The notes under the pieces are model-generated. The model saw only the letters and a list, made by a program, of their open reading frames with translations. It did not search any database and was not told the DNA's origin. Shown one piece after another: positions 25,082-34,263 of a stretch of DNA of 64,000 nucleotides. The position numbers and the translations under genes were made by a program. The stretch lies in assembly GCF_905220975.1 (NCBI RefSeq), contig NZ_CAJNBK010000003.1, positions 186,001-250,000 of the forward strand. Reading direction: 5' to 3'. The first letter of the stretch is position 1. Each line of letters opens with the position of its first letter. Source of the DNA: Paraburkholderia haematera (GTDB lineage: Bacteria; Pseudomonadota; Gammaproteobacteria; Burkholderiales; Burkholderiaceae).

Positions 25082-26227
25082 TCAGACCCCGCCTACAGTC
25101 TTGATGCTCTTCCATTGCCCTTGCTGGACCTGGAACAGCGTGTAGGGCGGCTTGATCAGATCGCCGTACGGGTCAAAGGTAATGTTGCCGGTCACGCCGG
25201 TGACCTTCACTTTCGACAGGCTGTCGACGATCTTCGCCCGATCGAGCGAGTCGGCGCCGTGAATCGCCTTGATCATGGCGAGCGCGGCGTCATAGGCAAA
25301 CGGCGCATACAGTTCGACATCCTGATTGAAACGCGCCTTGTAGCGCTTGCCGAACTCCTGCGCGGCAGGCAGCTTGTCGAGCGCCGGGCCGGGTTCCAGA
25401 TCCTGCGTACCGTCACCCGCGGTGCCGGCGATTTGCAGGAAAGCATTGCTCTTCAGCGCGCCGGCACCGAACAGTTGTGCCTGCATGCCCAGCGAGCGCA
25501 TCTGTTTGACCAGCATCGCGCCCTGCTCATCCAGACCGCCGAAGAAAATCAGATCGACGTTCTTGCTCTTGAGCGTTGTCAGGATGGCGCGAAAATCCAC
25601 CGCTTTGTCGTTCGTGAACTCGCGGTCCACTATGTTGCCGTTCGCTTCCTTCGCGCCTTTTTCGAACGCATCCGCGAGCCCTTGCCCGAATGCCGTACGG
25701 TCGTCGATGATGCCGATGCGCTTCGCCTTCATCTGCTCCACCACGAAATGCCCTGCCACTACGCCACCAATGCCGTCGTGCCCCATGGTGCGAAACACGT
25801 TCTTGAAGCCTTGCTTGGTGAGTTGCGGATTGGTCGAGCCCGGCGTAATCATCGCGACGTCGGCCTGGTGATACACCGTCGACGCCGGAATGCTGCACCC
25901 CGAGTTGTAGTGACCGATTACGCCGACCACGCCGTCGTCGACCAGTTTCTGCGCGACCTGAATCGCCACGCGGGGGTCCGCCTGATCGTCCTGCACGTCG
26001 AGCACGAATTTGACCGGCTTTCCGCCAATCACCGGATGCCTGGCGTTCTCTTCATCGAGCGCTAATTGAGCGCCGTACTGCAGGTCCTTGCCAACTCGTG
26101 CAACCGGGCCCGTCAACGGTCCGACGAAACCGATCTTGACGACTTCAGGATCGGCCGCCCATGCGGACGGCAGAGTCGTGACGAGTGCGCCAACGGCGAC
26201 ACTCAACAGCCAATAGCGGCGATTCAT
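25082..26227 (-). CDS. Branched-chain amino acid ABC transporter substrate-binding protein
   Basis: A 381-residue periplasmic binding protein of the LivJ/LivK type. The signal peptide ends AWA (about residue 24), followed by KIGFVGPLTGP and the typical GYxxA-like YGAQLALDEEN, then GVIGHYNSGCSIPAS in the ligand pocket. No permease or ATPase gene is adjacent, so it may serve a transporter encoded elsewhere. The DadA-like oxidase gene is next upstream on the same strand, 131 bases away, which suggests a link between uptake and oxidation of an amino acid. Confidence 0.92.
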   Translation of the reverse strand: MNRRYWLLSVAVGALVTTLPSAWAADPEVVKIGFVGPLTGPVARVGKDLQYGAQLALDEENARHPVIGGKPVKFVLDVQDDQADPRVAIQVAQKLVDDGVVGVIGHYNSGCSIPASTVYHQADVAMITPGSTNPQLTKQGFKNVFRTMGHDGIGGVVAGHFVVEQMKAKRIGIIDDRTAFGQGLADAFEKGAKEANGNIVDREFTNDKAVDFRAILTTLKSKNVDLIFFGGLDEQGAMLVKQMRSLGMQAQLFGAGALKSNAFLQIAGTAGDGTQDLEPGPALDKLPAAQEFGKRYKARFNQDVELYAPFAYDAALAMIKAIHGADSLDRAKIVDSLSKVKVTGVTGNITFDPYGDLIKPPYTLFQVQQGQWKSIKTVGGV

Positions 26228-26358
26228 GATGCGCTCCTTGCGAGAGATAACGTCGCGCGATGTGTAGGTTGGCCGATCCGATGCGCGACGCGTCGAATCC
26301 GTCCTGCGATGCTAGTCGTGAAGCAAGAAAACCGGCACGGTCAAAGCCTCTATGAAAG

Positions 26359-27588
26359 TCAAAAGCGCGCTGCCGAATAAGGCGCGAGATCGAGCGGCGG
26401 CGCACGCTGCGCGATCAGATCGGCGACGATGCGTCCGCTCACCCCGGCTAGCGTCAAGCCGAGGTGCTGGTGGCCGAATGCGTAGATCACGCGCTCGCTC
26501 GCGCGCGAGCGTCCGAGTACCGGCACGCCGTCCGGCAACGTCGGGCGCAAGCCGAGCCAACTGCTATCCGGCGTATCTAGCGCGGGCAAGGCGCGCTTCG
26601 ACGAAAACGTCAGCAGATCGATCAGCGAGCGGTTGCGCGTCTCGCCGAAACCCGCCAGTTCGACCGTGCCCGCGACGCGCAGGCCATCGCTCATCGGCGT
26701 CATGTAGAAGCCGCGCTCGGCCCAGCCGACCGGCCGCGAAACCAGTTGCTGCGCGCCCGGAAAACGGACGTGATAACCGCGCTCCGTATCGAGCGGAACG
26801 GGGTCGGCGCATTGTTTGGCGAACTGGGCCGAACGCGCGCCCGTTGCGATCACCACGTGAGCGAAACGTCGCGTGGCGCCGTCGACGCTCAGCGCCGCGC
26901 CGTCAGCCGAAGGTTCCACGGCGTGGACGCTCGACCGCACAAGTGTCAAGCCTTGCGCGGCAAGCTGCCCGTAAAGCGTCTGCAGAAAACCGTGCGGATC
27001 GGAGAAATGCCAGCTATTGGCGAACAGCACGCCGCGTTCGAATATCGGCGCGAGCGACGGTTCAAGCGCACGGATCTCGCTGCCGCCGAGCACGTTGAAC
27101 GCAACGCCTAGCTGTCGGCGCAGATCGAGTGCCGGACGCGCGGCGTCGAAAGAAGCAGCATTCGAATAGAGATAAAGACATTCGCGGGACCGGACAAAAC
27201 GCGCCAGTTCCGCGTTCGCAAGCAAAGGCGCATAACCGTCATGCGCGCGATCGAGCAGCGCGGCGAGCGCGCCCGCGCTTTTTTCGTAGCGCCGCGGCAG
27301 CGAGCTCATCATGAAACGCGCAAGCCATGGCGCGAGGTGCGGCAAGTATCCCCAACGCAACCTGAACGGACTGTCGTTCGATAACAGAAAGCGCGGCAAA
27401 TCGCGGAACACGGAGGGGTTGTTGACCGGAATGCACGCATAGTGCGCGAAGGTCCCCGCGTTGCCGAAGGACGCGCCCTGCCCCACACCGGCCGGATCGA
27501 ACAGCGTGACTCGATGGCCGTCGCGCATCAGCGCCGCAGCGCTCGCGAGGCCGATGAATCCCGCACCGATGATGGCAATCTCCGACAT
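26359..27588 (-). CDS. DadA-like FAD-dependent D-amino acid dehydrogenase
   Basis: A 409-residue flavoenzyme. The N-terminal dinucleotide fold has IIGAGFIGLASA. A DAO-type motif lies near SFGNAGTFAHYACIPVNNP, which is typical of DadA, and the C-terminal end has FGHQHLGLTLAGVSGRIVADLI. It should oxidise an amino acid (D-amino acid, hydroxyproline or similar) and pass electrons to the respiratory chain. The start at 27588 places the FAD motif at residue 6; upstream codons are not protein-like. The divergent MocR gene across a repeat-bearing region is a likely regulator. Confidence 0.9.
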   Translation of the reverse strand: MSEIAIIGAGFIGLASAAALMRDGHRVTLFDPAGVGQGASFGNAGTFAHYACIPVNNPSVFRDLPRFLLSNDSPFRLRWGYLPHLAPWLARFMMSSLPRRYEKSAGALAALLDRAHDGYAPLLANAELARFVRSRECLYLYSNAASFDAARPALDLRRQLGVAFNVLGGSEIRALEPSLAPIFERGVLFANSWHFSDPHGFLQTLYGQLAAQGLTLVRSSVHAVEPSADGAALSVDGATRRFAHVVIATGARSAQFAKQCADPVPLDTERGYHVRFPGAQQLVSRPVGWAERGFYMTPMSDGLRVAGTVELAGFGETRNRSLIDLLTFSSKRALPALDTPDSSWLGLRPTLPDGVPVLGRSRASERVIYAFGHQHLGLTLAGVSGRIVADLIAQRAPPLDLAPYSAARF

Positions 27589-28016
27589 TACTTGCGCCCT
27601 TCCATTGCGCCACCGATACCGTACGGCCCGCTCATCGCGACATCCCGCCCCATTGCCTGCGTGCCGGGTTTCGGCGCGGACGGGGCGTGCGGGGACGGAA
27701 GAAAACGCATCGGGACACTCCTTCAGACAGATTCTGGACGCTGTCCGGCGACACCGCGATACGCACGCCACCAGACAAACTCTGGCAATCAGAATCACAC
27801 AATATTTTTTTGTGTGCAATTAAAACTCACATTGTGTGGCCCTAGCATTTTCCCTGGATGGTCTATGGCGCAATCCTTGCGGACGTCGGCGGGCCGGAGA
27901 TTAGTCGTTCCGGCACAGCGTTTTTTAGCGTGGCGCAGCCGCTTGTCTGGTATAGAATCGGCAAAATTCCGCACAATCGCGGACAAAGTCGATTTTGTAT
28001 GGAGACATCTGTTCTT
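27589..28016. other. Divergent regulatory region between dadA-like and mocR-like genes
   Basis: About 430 bases with starts on both sides. The strand-symmetric TTGTGTG elements near 27796-27838 are its most marked feature, in an otherwise AT-richer segment (27780-27850). No RNA gene or credible small gene is visible. Confidence 0.55.
27796..27838. promoter_or_regulatory. Phased TTGTGTG repeats, likely MocR operator
   Basis: CACACAA at 27796-27802 is inverted relative to TTGTGTG at 27810-27816. A second direct TTGTGTG is at 27832-27838, 22 bases from the first, which is two helical turns. MocR/GabR-type dimers are known to bind widely spaced direct repeats lying on one face of DNA. The site is between the oxidase and the MocR gene. 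Confidence 0.5.
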
Positions 28017-29420
28017 ATGGCTTCTGGCAAAGACATAGCGCGTGGGGCCAATGGCGCGCCGGCGCAGACGAAGCGCTCCACGTATGTCGAGGTGTCCAGC
28101 TCGATCGAGAACGAGATTCGCAGCGGCGTCTATCCGCCGGGCAGCCGCCTGCCGCCGCAGCGGCAACTGGCGACCGAACTGGGCATCAACGTGTCGACCG
28201 TGTCCCGCGCGTACAAGGAATTGCAGTTGCGCGGGCTGGTGATCGGCAGCAAACGGCGCGGGTCGCTCGTCACCGGCGGCGCGATGCCGAGCGTCGAACC
28301 GGCGCAGCCGGCCAGCAACGCGGCGATCGACCTGACCGTCAACCGGCCGGCCACCGGCGAATTCCTGAATTGCCTCGCGCGCACGCTGGCGGAATTGCCG
28401 CGCGATCCGCGTTACCCGCAATTGCAGGAATACCAGCCGCCGCAAGGACCGGCCTGGGCGCGCGCCGCCGGCGCCCGCTGGATGGCCGCGCCGGGCTTCA
28501 CGCCGACGCCCGAGCACGTGGTCGTCACGAGCGGTGCGCAGCACGGCTTGTATGCGGTGCTGAACAGCCTGATCGGTACGGACGGCGTGATCCTCGCCGA
28601 TCAACTCACCTACTACGGGCTGAAAGCACTCGCTCCCGTGTTCCAGTTCGAGATCGTCGGCATTCCGAGCGACCGCGATGGACTCCTGACCGACGAGGTG
28701 GAACTTGCCTGCCGGCGCATGCCGGTCAAGGCCATCTTCACGGTACCCAATCTGCAGAACCCAACCGTGACGACGATGAGTCTGGAGCGGCGCATGGCGC
28801 TCGTCGACATCGCGCGCCGGCATGGCGTGGCGATCATCGAAGACGATGTATACGGCCCCCTGGTTTCGCACCGGCTGCCCACCATCGCGAGCCTGTGCCC
28901 GGAACTGACGTTCCATCTCGCGGCGACCTCGAAGATTCTCGCGCCCGGCCTGCGGCTCGGTTACCTGCTGAGTCCGCCGCACAGTTCCGCGCTGTGTGCG
29001 GAGGCGGTGCGCACCACCGCCTGGATGCCCGCGCCGATGTCGATGCTGATCGCTTCGATCTGGATCGAGGACGGCACGGCGCGCCACATCATGGACGCAC
29101 AGCTAGCCGAAATTCGCGCGCGGCAGGATCTGGCGCGCGAGTTGCTGCCGCAGGAATTGCTGCAGACCGATCCGGCGTGCATGTTCGTGTGGCTCAAGCT
29201 GCCGCCGCCGTGGCGTGCCGACGACTTCGCGGCGAATGCGAAAGCGCGTGGCGTGGTGGTGATGCCTTCGTCTGCGTTTGCCGTGGACAGGTCGGAGATC
29301 GAGCACGGCGTACGGATCAACCTCGCATGCGCGACGAGCCGCGATCAGCTCGTGAGTGCGTTACGACTGTTGACGGGCACGCTGAAGGATCGTCCCCGCG
29401 CGCTGTTCGGTACGATCTGA
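28017..29420 (+). CDS. MocR-family regulator (GntR helix-turn-helix plus aminotransferase domain)
   Basis: A 467-residue chimera. A GntR winged helix occupies residues 20-90 (EIRSGVYPPGSRLPPQRQLA, then GINVSTVSRAYKELQLRGLV). A class I aminotransferase-like domain follows, with VVVTSGAQHGLYAV, AIIEDDVYGPLV and the PLP-binding Lys near residue 305 in TSKILAPGLRLGYL. Such proteins sense amino acids or PLP compounds. Divergence from the DadA-like gene suggests control of that operon. The start could also be the in-frame ATG at 27999; 28017 has GGAG 12 bases before it. Confidence 0.92.
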   Translation: MASGKDIARGANGAPAQTKRSTYVEVSSSIENEIRSGVYPPGSRLPPQRQLATELGINVSTVSRAYKELQLRGLVIGSKRRGSLVTGGAMPSVEPAQPASNAAIDLTVNRPATGEFLNCLARTLAELPRDPRYPQLQEYQPPQGPAWARAAGARWMAAPGFTPTPEHVVVTSGAQHGLYAVLNSLIGTDGVILADQLTYYGLKALAPVFQFEIVGIPSDRDGLLTDEVELACRRMPVKAIFTVPNLQNPTVTTMSLERRMALVDIARRHGVAIIEDDVYGPLVSHRLPTIASLCPELTFHLAATSKILAPGLRLGYLLSPPHSSALCAEAVRTTAWMPAPMSMLIASIWIEDGTARHIMDAQLAEIRARQDLARELLPQELLQTDPACMFVWLKLPPPWRADDFAANAKARGVVVMPSSAFAVDRSEIEHGVRINLACATSRDQLVSALRLLTGTLKDRPRALFGTI

Positions 29421-29474
29421 AATCAGGACATCTCGAATCCGCTTCAAATCGAATTAAATTCTTCAACGGCCAAA

Positions 29475-29500
29475 GGAATAAACCCGCCACGCGGCACGTT
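29475..29500 (+). promoter_or_regulatory. Third ECF-type promoter-like motif
   Basis: GGAAT, 17 bases, then CGTT, located 41 bases before the ATG of the TIGR03118 gene. The -35-like block and spacing equal those at 16646-16671 and 16743-16768. The -10-like block is CGTT in place of AGTC, so it may be a weaker site or belong to a related sigma factor. Confidence 0.4.
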
Positions 29501-29541
29501 CATTCACCGCAACGACCATCGGTCATAAGCGAGGTGCGGTC

Positions 29542-30627
29542 ATGAAGTCTGTGCTTAACGTGTTGAGCGCCATGGCGGGCGGCGTGGCATTGATGAGTCT
29601 TGTCGCATGCGGGGGCGGTTCGGGATCGATCACCGCTCAGTCGTATGCGGCCAGCGCGCTGGTCTCCGACGGCGCGGTCTCCGCCCCCCACACCGACGCA
29701 AATCTGAAAAAACCGTGGGGCATCGCGTTCAATCCAAAGGGCTTTGTCTGGGTTGCCGACAACGGGACCTCCGTCGCCACACTCTATGATGGCAACGGCG
29801 TGCCGCAATCGCTAGTCGTCAGCATTCCGAATAGAATCAGCGGACCGGCGAATCCGACCGGCATCGTGTTCAACGGCACCACGGATTTTTCGGTCACTCA
29901 GGGCGGCAAGACCGGCGTGGGCGTCTTTATCTTTTCCGGCGAAGGCGGCACGATCACCACGTGGGCGCCGGCGGTCGCGCCCACGACCGCGATCGTCATG
30001 TTCGACGACGGTACGGGTGGCGCGGTCTACAAGGGGCTCGCGCTCGCCAGCAATGGCGCGGCGAACTTTCTCTATGCCACCGACTTCCATAACAACAAGA
30101 TCGACGTGTTCGACAAGAACTTCGCGAAGGTCGCGCTGCCCGGCAAGTTTCAGGACACTTCGCTGCCGGCAGGCTTTGCGCCGTTCGGCATTCAGGCGAT
30201 CGGTTCGAAACTCTTCGTGACCTATGCCAAACAGAACGCGGTTGCACATGACAATCTCGCCGGTGCCGGGCTCGGCTTCGTCGACGTATTCGATATGGGC
30301 GGGAATCTGCTGCAGCACTTCGCGTCGGCCGGTGCGCTGAACGCACCGTGGGGCGTCGCCCAGGCGCCGGGCAACTTTGGCCGCTTCAGCGGCGACATAT
30401 TGATCGGCAATTTTGGCGACGGCACGATCAACGCCTTCGATCCGGCAAGTGGGCTATCCCTCGGCAGCGTCAAACTGCAGAACGGAACCACGTTTGTGCA
30501 AGCGGGGCTTTGGGGTATCGCGTTCGGCAACGGGCTCGATAATCAGCCGGTTAACACGCTGTTTTTTGCTGCGGGACCTAATGACGAAGCAGACGGGGTT
30601 TATGGCCGCATCGACGTGAAAATGTGA
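29542..30627 (+). CDS. TIGR03118-family secreted lipoprotein
   Basis: A 361-residue exported protein with a lipobox (SLVACGGG, Cys near residue 23). Repeated beta-propeller-like blades follow, with motifs KPWGIAFNPKGFVWVADNGT, NPTGIVFNG, LYATDFHNNKIDVFD and APWGVAQAPGNFG. This is the TIGR03118 family, whose function is unknown. It probably folds as a six- or seven-bladed propeller at the cell envelope. It is preceded by a promoter-like motif similar to that of the cupredoxin locus. Confidence 0.9.
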   Translation: MKSVLNVLSAMAGGVALMSLVACGGGSGSITAQSYAASALVSDGAVSAPHTDANLKKPWGIAFNPKGFVWVADNGTSVATLYDGNGVPQSLVVSIPNRISGPANPTGIVFNGTTDFSVTQGGKTGVGVFIFSGEGGTITTWAPAVAPTTAIVMFDDGTGGAVYKGLALASNGAANFLYATDFHNNKIDVFDKNFAKVALPGKFQDTSLPAGFAPFGIQAIGSKLFVTYAKQNAVAHDNLAGAGLGFVDVFDMGGNLLQHFASAGALNAPWGVAQAPGNFGRFSGDILIGNFGDGTINAFDPASGLSLGSVKLQNGTTFVQAGLWGIAFGNGLDNQPVNTLFFAAGPNDEADGVYGRIDVKM

Positions 30628-30638
30628 ACGGCGGCCGC

Positions 30639-30671
30639 GCGCGCGTTGGCGGCGAAACGGCGAACGCGCGC
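30639..30671 (+). terminator. Hairpin after the TIGR03118 gene
   Basis: GCGCGCGTT and AACGCGCGC pair in a 9-base stem, 12 bases after the stop codon. There is no T-run, so termination would be weak. Confidence 0.35.
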
Positions 30672-30816
30672 CATCAACTGTGGTATGAACTGAACGGCTA
30701 ACTCTTCACGCTACGCCAGGCGTAAGCGGACAGCGTGGCGAGACGTTCCACACTCTGAATCTCTTACCTGGCTGCTTTAAGTGGGTACGTTAGCTGGACG
30801 CGGTGTAATTTTCGCG

Positions 30817-32181
30817 TCAACGTTCAGCAGTGCTGTCCTGCTCGTATCGCATGCCGTGCGAGCTGAGCAAACGGTACAGCGTAGTGCGTGAAATGCTGAG
30901 CTCGCGCGCGGCGTCGCCGAGTCGCCCGCGGTGCCGCAGCAGCGCGAGTTCAATGGCTTGCCGCTCCGCCGTCTCGCGTGCCCGGGCGAGGGTCACGGGC
31001 ACAACCGCGACGTAAGCGGAAAGCTCGAGGTCGTCCGCGCTGATCGTTCGCCCTTCCGACATCACAATGGCGCGACGAACCCGGTTGATCAGTTCCCGCA
31101 CGTTGCCAGGCCAATCGTATTGATGCATCGCTGCGATCGCGCCCGGCGAAAAACCGTACAGCCGGCGGCTTGCATCCTTTCTGTAACGATCCAGCGTGTA
31201 CAGCGCGAGCAGTTCGATGTCCTTGCCGCGCGCGCGAAGCGGCGGTTCGTCGATTCTCAGTACGCACAAGCGGTGGTACAGGTCCGCGCGAAAGCGTCCG
31301 TCTTCGATCGCGGCCTCCATATCGACGTGAGTCGCGGAAATTATGCGCACGTCGACTTTAATCGAACCGTTGCTGCCCAGGCGGTCGATGGTGCTTCCCT
31401 GCAGGAAACGCAGCAGGCTCGCCTGACTCTCGAACGGCAGATCGCCGATTTCATCGAGAAATACGGTGCCGCCGTGAGCCGCTTCCACGCGCCCTATTCT
31501 GCGTTGACTCGCGCCCGTGAAGGCGCCGCGCTCGTAGCCGAACAACTCGGACTGCAGCAGGTGCGGCGGAATCGCGCCGCAGTTGATGGCGACGAACGGC
31601 GCGTCACGACGCGCCGAGCGCGCGTGAATCGCCGCCGCTGTCAACTCCTTGCCCGTCCCGGATTCACCGGAAACGAAGACGGGCGCGTCGTTTGTCGCGA
31701 CTTTGCGGATCGATTGGAATAACGCGAGCATGGCATCGCAGTTGCCGATCATCTCGCCTTCCGCCGCGGACGTATCGACTAACGCGGGTTCGCCGAGCGA
31801 GATCATGCCGCAGGCATGGCCTACCGTATCGACAATCCTGGCGTTCGTGGCGGGAAGCGTCACGTAGTCGAAGCAGTAGTCGCGCACCAGTCGGCGTACG
31901 GCGGCGTCATCGAACTCCGGCGCCGCGGTCATCGCCACCCAGCCGACGTTCGGCATTGCCACGCAGGCTTCCAGCGCGGCCATGTCATGGCCATCGAACA
32001 CGCTCGACAGATCGACCAGTCCGCCAGCCAGCGAGCCGTCATCCACGGCTTGCCGGACATCACGAACCGAACCGGCGACCTCAACCTCCCAATCACGCTC
32101 TTCGAAGCTCGCCAATAGCTCCGGCGAAGGGTCGCGCGTGAAGTAGATGACACGCCGCGTAATGGCCTTGATTTTGTGCAT
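30817..32181 (-). CDS. VpsR-like sigma-54-dependent activator
   Basis: A 454-residue regulator. A receiver-like N-terminal domain (1-125) lacks a clear acidic pocket. The AAA+ domain has Walker A GESGTGKE (about residue 170), the sigma-54 contact loop GAFTGAS (about 216) and Walker B GGTVFLDEIGDL. A Fis-type helix-turn-helix ends the protein (LGDAARELSISRTTLYRLLS). The layout resembles VpsR of Vibrio and its Burkholderia relatives that answer to c-di-GMP and control exopolysaccharide. Unlike Vibrio VpsR, as I recall, the GAFTGA loop is intact, so it should work with sigma-54. c-di-GMP binding is inference only. Confidence 0.9.
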   Translation of the reverse strand: MHKIKAITRRVIYFTRDPSPELLASFEERDWEVEVAGSVRDVRQAVDDGSLAGGLVDLSSVFDGHDMAALEACVAMPNVGWVAMTAAPEFDDAAVRRLVRDYCFDYVTLPATNARIVDTVGHACGMISLGEPALVDTSAAEGEMIGNCDAMLALFQSIRKVATNDAPVFVSGESGTGKELTAAAIHARSARRDAPFVAINCGAIPPHLLQSELFGYERGAFTGASQRRIGRVEAAHGGTVFLDEIGDLPFESQASLLRFLQGSTIDRLGSNGSIKVDVRIISATHVDMEAAIEDGRFRADLYHRLCVLRIDEPPLRARGKDIELLALYTLDRYRKDASRRLYGFSPGAIAAMHQYDWPGNVRELINRVRRAIVMSEGRTISADDLELSAYVAVVPVTLARARETAERQAIELALLRHRGRLGDAARELSISRTTLYRLLSSHGMRYEQDSTAER

Positions 32182-32560
32182 TGTTTTTTATTTTCCCGCA
32201 GAGCCCGCTCTGAGACGCGTTGTGCTCAGGTGCCTCGCCGCTGCGTTGTTCCAGTTGCCCCGTGAACGCGGATGCCTGTCCTCGCAAATCAGGCGCGTAC
32301 CAGGGGCTGCCATTTCATGATGCATCGGGTTCCATCAAGCCGACAGCGCTGCGAACGTTGGCTGGAGAGAAGCCGGATGCGATAACGACAGCCGATCATA
32401 CGCGGCTGCCGGCTTGCTGCGACGCGCCCTGACTATATTTGATGATTGAGTTCGGCATGGCCTCTGCCGCCTCTGCCGCCTCTGCTGCCTCTGCTGCCTC
32501 TGCTGCCTCTGCCCACGTTAGCTGGTTAAACCTGTCGCAGAGCCGGTCAGGCCTTTGAGA
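32182..32560. other. Intergenic region with a 9-base tandem repeat
   Basis: About 380 bases between the sigma-54 activator and the epoxide hydrolase. It holds the activator's promoter and a short minisatellite (32461-32513). No coding or RNA gene is supported. Confidence 0.5.
32461..32513. repeat. Minisatellite of about six 9-base units
   Basis: CCTCTGC(C/T)G is repeated five times in tandem with a sixth partial copy. Two unit variants are blocked (CCG first, then CTG). It begins 48 bases beyond the epoxide hydrolase stop codon. Copy number could vary between strains. Confidence 0.85.
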
Positions 32561-33721
32561 CTATGCCTCGCGCCTCAGTTTTCTGAAGAACTTGCGGATC
32601 TCGGCAGCCAGCATATCGGGCTTTTCCATCGCGGCGAAATGGCCACCGCTCGGCATGTCGGTCCATTGCACGACGTTGAAAGTCCGTTCGAGCCAAGTGC
32701 GCGGCGGATGGTGGATCTCCTTGGGAAACTGCGCAAATCCGACCGGCGGCAGGACGCGTTGCCCCTCGGCGAAGCGCATGGGCTGCAAGCGGTTTTCCCA
32801 ATACATCTGCATCGCTGGGCCGATACTCTGCGTGTACCAGTAAAGCGAAATGTTGGTGAGCAACTCGTCTTTCGAAAACACGCGCTCGATCTCGCCGTCG
32901 CAATCGCTCCATGCGCGAAACTTCTCGCCGATCCACGCAGCAAGCCCCACCGGCGAATCGTTCAGCGACGCCGCCACAGTCTGCGGTTTCGTGGCGTGCA
33001 GATGCGCATAGCCGCCTTCGAGAGCCGCCCACTCACTCTTCTCCCGCAAATAGGCCTCCTCTGCGGGCGTGAGCGGCATCTGCGCGGCGCCGCTTGCGGG
33101 CTCGTACGAGCTCGGCAGAAAGTTGAGATGAATACCGTCGACAACCGTGTGATGCCGTGCGGCGAGCGCGATCGAGACACCCGCGCCCAGATCGCCGCCT
33201 TGAGCGCCAAAGCGTTCATAACCGAGGCCACGCATCAGCGAAGCCCATAAATCCGCCACCTGAAACGCCGAAGTGGCAGGCGCCGCGGGTGCCGCCGAAA
33301 ACGCGAAGCCGGGCAGCGACGGAACGACGACGTCGAACGCATCGGCCGGATCGCAGCCGAAGGCGGCCGGATTGCATAAGCGCTCGAGCAGCGCGTGGAA
33401 CTCGAAAAACGATCCCGGCCAGCCATGCGTTATCACGAGCGGATAAGACGTCGGGCCGACGCCGCGCCGATGCACGAAGTGCACGCGCTGACCATCGACC
33501 TCGGCGAGAAATTGCGGTTGCAGATTCAGCCTGCGTTCGGCCTCGCGCCAATCGAAACGCTCGGCCCAGTACTGCGCGAGTTCGCGCAGCCAGGTTGAAT
33601 CGGTGCCTTGCTGCCAGGCGGGCGACGGCGTAGCCGGTGCCCAGCGTGTCGCGCGAATACGCCGGCGAAGATCGTCTATCTCGGCTTCCGGCACGGCAAT
33701 CTGAAACGGTTCGATCTGCAT
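32561..33721 (-). CDS. Epoxide hydrolase (EHN-type alpha/beta hydrolase)
   Basis: A 386-residue enzyme with the epoxide hydrolase N-terminal domain (MQIEPFQIAVPEAEIDDLRR) and an alpha/beta-hydrolase core. The oxyanion motif is HGWPGS, the nucleophile Asp is in QGGDLGAG (about residue 176), and the catalytic His is in GGHFAAME (about 358). A lid with paired Tyr residues (SLYWYTQS) fits a juvenile-hormone or microsomal-like epoxide hydrolase. No signal peptide is seen. It would open epoxides to diols in the cytoplasm. Confidence 0.93.
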   Translation of the reverse strand: MQIEPFQIAVPEAEIDDLRRRIRATRWAPATPSPAWQQGTDSTWLRELAQYWAERFDWREAERRLNLQPQFLAEVDGQRVHFVHRRGVGPTSYPLVITHGWPGSFFEFHALLERLCNPAAFGCDPADAFDVVVPSLPGFAFSAAPAAPATSAFQVADLWASLMRGLGYERFGAQGGDLGAGVSIALAARHHTVVDGIHLNFLPSSYEPASGAAQMPLTPAEEAYLREKSEWAALEGGYAHLHATKPQTVAASLNDSPVGLAAWIGEKFRAWSDCDGEIERVFSKDELLTNISLYWYTQSIGPAMQMYWENRLQPMRFAEGQRVLPPVGFAQFPKEIHHPPRTWLERTFNVVQWTDMPSGGHFAAMEKPDMLAAEIRKFFRKLRREA

Positions 33722-33891
33722 GTCAGTTCATCCGGCGCAAGATGTGGGGATAACGGGCGCTCAGGATTCGATAGCGCCGGTCCCGGCAATTCAGCGGGGG
33801 AGCGAAGCTTCAAAACAGGCACGGAGCGTACGCAGCAATTCTGCATGGTACACAATGGGCGGATTTCCCGTTTTGCGTCCCGGAGACCACC

Positions 33892-34263
33892 ATGCTTGCA
33901 GCGCTCGCGGCTCTACTCATCTTTCAATGCCTTGGAGAAGGCGTGTCATATGTGTTCCATCTGCCGGTGCCAGGTCCGGTGATCGGCATGCTGCTGTTGT
34001 TCGGTTTCCTCATGCTGCGCCCGCGGGCCGCCGATGCGATCGAGCCGACCGCGCTCGAATTGCTGCGCCATCTGTCCTTACTCTTTGTGCCGGCAGGCGT
34101 CGGCATCATGGTGTCGGCGAACCAGATTCGCGGCGACGCTGTGGCAGTGATCGTCTCCATTGCAGTCAGCACGACGCTGGCGATCGCCGTCGCCGCGCTC
34201 GTCACCCGTGCGTTGATGCGGCGCCAACGCCGGGATCCTGCCACCTCGGAGGCCGTGTCGTGA
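33892..34263 (+). CDS. CidA/LrgA-family holin-like membrane protein
   Basis: A 123-residue protein with four hydrophobic helices and the family stretch LPVPGPVIGMLLLF followed by LLFVPAGVGIM. CidA/LrgA proteins are proposed to modulate murein hydrolase export or small-metabolite transport together with an LrgB partner, which is encoded next with overlapping stop/start. GGAG stands before the ATG. Confidence 0.92.
   Translation: MLAALAALLIFQCLGEGVSYVFHLPVPGPVIGMLLLFGFLMLRPRAADAIEPTALELLRHLSLLFVPAGVGIMVSANQIRGDAVAVIVSIAVSTTLAIAVAALVTRALMRRQRRDPATSEAVS

Noticed and set aside
32461..32513. Short CRISPR-like array
   Set aside because: The units are directly tandem with no spacers and only nine bases long.
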